From NCBI GenBank assembly GCA_036924855.1, contig JBAGRP010000001.1, forward strand, positions 7,576,770 to 7,640,769: 64,000 nt of DNA, in the 5' to 3' direction. A program made the position numbers and the translations under genes. Positions within the stretch are counted from its first letter, which is position 1, and each line of letters begins with the position of its first letter. Positions 62,452-64,000 of this stretch are shown one piece after another. The stretch is from Nitrobacteraceae bacterium AZCC 2146 (GTDB lineage Bacteria; Pseudomonadota; Alphaproteobacteria; Rhizobiales; Xanthobacteraceae). The notes below the pieces were generated by a model. It made no database searches. It saw nothing but the letters and a program-made list of their open reading frames with translations, and was not told the DNA's origin.

Positions 62452-63186
62452 ATGCAGCATCTTCTCGAGATCGTCGGGATCAACAAGAGTTTCGGATCGG
62501 CGCAGGTCCTGAAGACCTGCAGCATGACGGTTGCAGCGAAGGAGACCGTCGTCGTCATCGGCCCGTCCGGTTCCGGCAAGTCGACGCTGCTGCGTTCCAT
62601 CAATCTGCTGGAATCGGTCGACAGCGGCGATATCTTCTTTGCAGGCGAGAATATCACACGTGAACGCAAGAAAGCGCATCTGCTGCGGCAGCAGATTGGC
62701 ATGGTGTTCCAGAATTTCGAGTTGTTCGCCCATCTTTCGGCGGTCGAGAATGTCATGCTTGCGCCGGTGAAGATCCTCGGCATCAACCCTGCCGATGCTC
62801 ACGACGTTGCCGTCGATCTGTTGCGCAAGGTCCAGATTCCGGAAAAGGCGGATGCCTTCCCCGACGAGTTGTCGGGCGGTCAGCAGCAGCGCGTCGCCAT
62901 CGCCCGTGCACTCGCCATGCGCCCCAAGCTGATGCTCTACGATGAGCCGACCTCCGCGCTCGATCCCGAAATGATCCGCGAAGTGCTCGACGTGATGGCC
63001 GAGCTCAGCGCGGAAGGGATGACCAGCATCGTCGTGACCCATGAGATGGGGTTCGCGCGCCGCGCCGCCGATCGGATCGTCTTCATGGAGCACGGCGAGA
63101 TCATCGAGAGCGCGCCGAGCGATCAGTTCTTCAGCGGGACGGTCAACGATCGTGCGCAACGGTTCCTCGACCAGATCCTTCACTGA
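62452..63186 (+). CDS. Amino-acid ABC transporter ATP-binding protein (GlnQ/HisP family)
   Basis: A 244-residue ATPase from ATG 62452 (AGGGAG upstream; GTG 62437 would add 5 residues). Walker A is GPSGSGKST near residue 37, the Q-loop region reads GMVFQNFELFAHLSAVENV, the signature is LSGGQQQRVAIARAL near residue 142 and Walker B LMLYDEPTSALDPEM near residue 161. It powers the upstream permease. Confidence 0.95.
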   Translation: MQHLLEIVGINKSFGSAQVLKTCSMTVAAKETVVVIGPSGSGKSTLLRSINLLESVDSGDIFFAGENITRERKKAHLLRQQIGMVFQNFELFAHLSAVENVMLAPVKILGINPADAHDVAVDLLRKVQIPEKADAFPDELSGGQQQRVAIARALAMRPKLMLYDEPTSALDPEMIREVLDVMAELSAEGMTSIVVTHEMGFARRAADRIVFMEHGEIIESAPSDQFFSGTVNDRAQRFLDQILH

Positions 63187-63208
63187 AGCTATGCCCGGAG
63201 CCTGCAGA

Positions 63209-64000
63209 ATGCCCTTGTCACCCGACGTCGCCCGCATGAAGCGCGAACTGGCGAACCTCGTCGCAATCGACACGCAAAATCCTCCGGGACACGAGGCCCA
63301 CGCCGCGCATTTCCTGCGTGGGCTGCTGATGACCGAGGGCTTCGAAGTCGCGCTGCAGGAGTACAAGCCGGCGCGCATCAACGTTGTTGCGCGGCTCGAG
63401 AACGGAGCCGGCCCGGTCTTCGCTTTCAACACCCATATGGACGTCGTGCCGGCGGGCGATGGCTGGTCGTCCGATCCCTTCGTGCTGAAGGAAGCGGATG
63501 GGCGGCTCTACGGACGTGGCGCCTGCGACTGCAAGGGGCCGCTCGTGGCGATGCTAGAGGCCATGCGCATGCTCGCTGCGGATCGGGCGGCATGGTCGGG
63601 CACGCTGCTCGGCATCTTCGTCGCCGACGAGGAAATCGCCAGCGAAGGCGCCAAGTTCTATGCCGCCAGTGCTCCGAAGATCGATTCCGCCGTCGTTGGC
63701 GAGCCGACCTCTAATGCAACCTTCACCGCGCACAAGGGAAGTCTGCGCCCGGTCGTGAGGGTGCACGGCGTGTCTGCGCATTCCGGCACGCCGCATCTCG
63801 GCGAGAACGCGATCTATCGTGCCGGCGAGCTTCTGGGCCTCGTCGCGGAGCATCACGAGAAAGTCGTGCGTCATCGCACGCATCCTCTTGTGGGAGCCGC
63901 GAGCCTGACGGTCACCCGCATGAACGGAGGCCATGCCGACAACGTACTGCCGGGAGCCTGCGATCTTCTGCTCGATCGCCGGATGGTGCCGGGGGAGGAC
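63209..64000 (+). CDS. M20 family metallopeptidase (ArgE/DapE-like), truncated by window end
   Basis: The first 264 codons are present. Start is ATG 63209 with GGAG 8 bases upstream; ATG 63191 in frame would add 6 residues. Motifs are LVAIDTQNPPGHE near residue 20, AFNTHMDVVPAGDGW near residue 72 (metal His and catalytic Asp) and YGRGACDCKGPLVAMLEA near residue 100 (bridging Asp). GIFVADEEIASEGAKF near residue 135 holds the general-base Glu. It deacylates amino acids or cleaves small peptides. It follows the ABC operon by 22 bases, so it likely processes the imported compound. Confidence 0.92.
   Translation, partial: MPLSPDVARMKRELANLVAIDTQNPPGHEAHAAHFLRGLLMTEGFEVALQEYKPARINVVARLENGAGPVFAFNTHMDVVPAGDGWSSDPFVLKEADGRLYGRGACDCKGPLVAMLEAMRMLAADRAAWSGTLLGIFVADEEIASEGAKFYAASAPKIDSAVVGEPTSNATFTAHKGSLRPVVRVHGVSAHSGTPHLGENAIYRAGELLGLVAEHHEKVVRHRTHPLVGAASLTVTRMNGGHADNVLPGACDLLLDRRMVPGED

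Noticed and set aside
61795..63432. 545-codon minus-strand frame
   Set aside because: Antisense to the amino-acid permease and ATPase genes; His/Arg-rich shadow composition.

Overview
The window looks like a chromosome segment of a metabolically versatile alphaproteobacterium of the Bradyrhizobium / Rhodopseudomonas group (order Rhizobiales). The grounds are the high G+C, the many ABC uptake systems and molybdenum hydroxylases, an Omp25/RopB-type outer-membrane protein, and two dispersed palindromic repeats of a kind I know from Bradyrhizobium-type genomes (28428-28489 and 30523-30571). Species cannot be fixed from the sequence alone.

Region A (1-16340) is a catabolic locus. It starts with the tail of a flavin monooxygenase, a flavin reductase and a TetR regulator. 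A Gfo/Idh/MocA oxidoreductase and a luciferase-like monooxygenase lie on the minus strand, divergent from a LysR regulator. A long plus-strand operon follows: a three-subunit molybdenum hydroxylase (FAD, 2Fe-2S and Mo subunits), a complete branched-chain-amino-acid-type ABC importer (SBP, LivH, LivM, LivG, LivF), a cyclase-family hydrolase with a one-base frameshift, a histidinol-dehydrogenase-like enzyme and an SDR. Together these suggest import, hydroxylation, ring opening and oxidation of an unidentified cyclic acid.

Region B (16341-28840) is accessory DNA. It holds gene remnants, then an unusual compact trio: a class III nucleotidyl cyclase with TolB-like and TPR parts, a soluble PAP2/vanadium-haloperoxidase-fold protein with a (Gly-Gly-Ala)x10 N-terminus, and a subtilisin-like protease. 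After these come a TetR regulator, a DUF2147 protein, a DUF3313 lipoprotein with a decayed second copy, an IS5-type transposase remnant, an outer-membrane barrel protein, a 2-oxoglutarate/Fe(II) dioxygenase and an alpha/beta hydrolase.

Region C (28841-44150) looks like an N-heterocycle (purine, pyrimidine or pyridine-like) utilisation island. It has two isochorismatase-fold amidohydrolases (one RutB-like), a BMP-type nucleoside ABC importer, a second ABC importer of the NrtA/SsuA type, a RidA protein, a maleate-isomerase/arylmalonate-decarboxylase-like protein, a second molybdenum hydroxylase whose 2Fe-2S and Mo subunits are fused, and a TetR regulator. A 13-base homopolymer sits at the start of the RutB-like gene and breaks its most natural reading frame. 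A 17-base motif is repeated in front of two transcription units.

Region D (44382-59416) is a selenium/formate locus: selD, an exported small protein, a transglutaminase-like protein, a TlpA-like thioredoxin, then the formate dehydrogenase operon. Its alpha subunit has an in-frame UGA = selenocysteine at codon 200, followed by the beta and gamma subunits, fdhE, selA, a Sel1-repeat protein, selB and selC (tRNA-Sec). The selC gene lies inside the 3' end of the selB reading frame. Small unknown genes follow, one interrupted by an in-frame UGA.

Region E (59417-64000) has a gene remnant, a GntR regulator with two HTH segments, and a divergent amino-acid ABC importer (SBP, permease, ATPase) followed by an M20 peptidase cut by the window end. 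Two near-identical inverted motifs in the divergent promoter region are probably the GntR operators.
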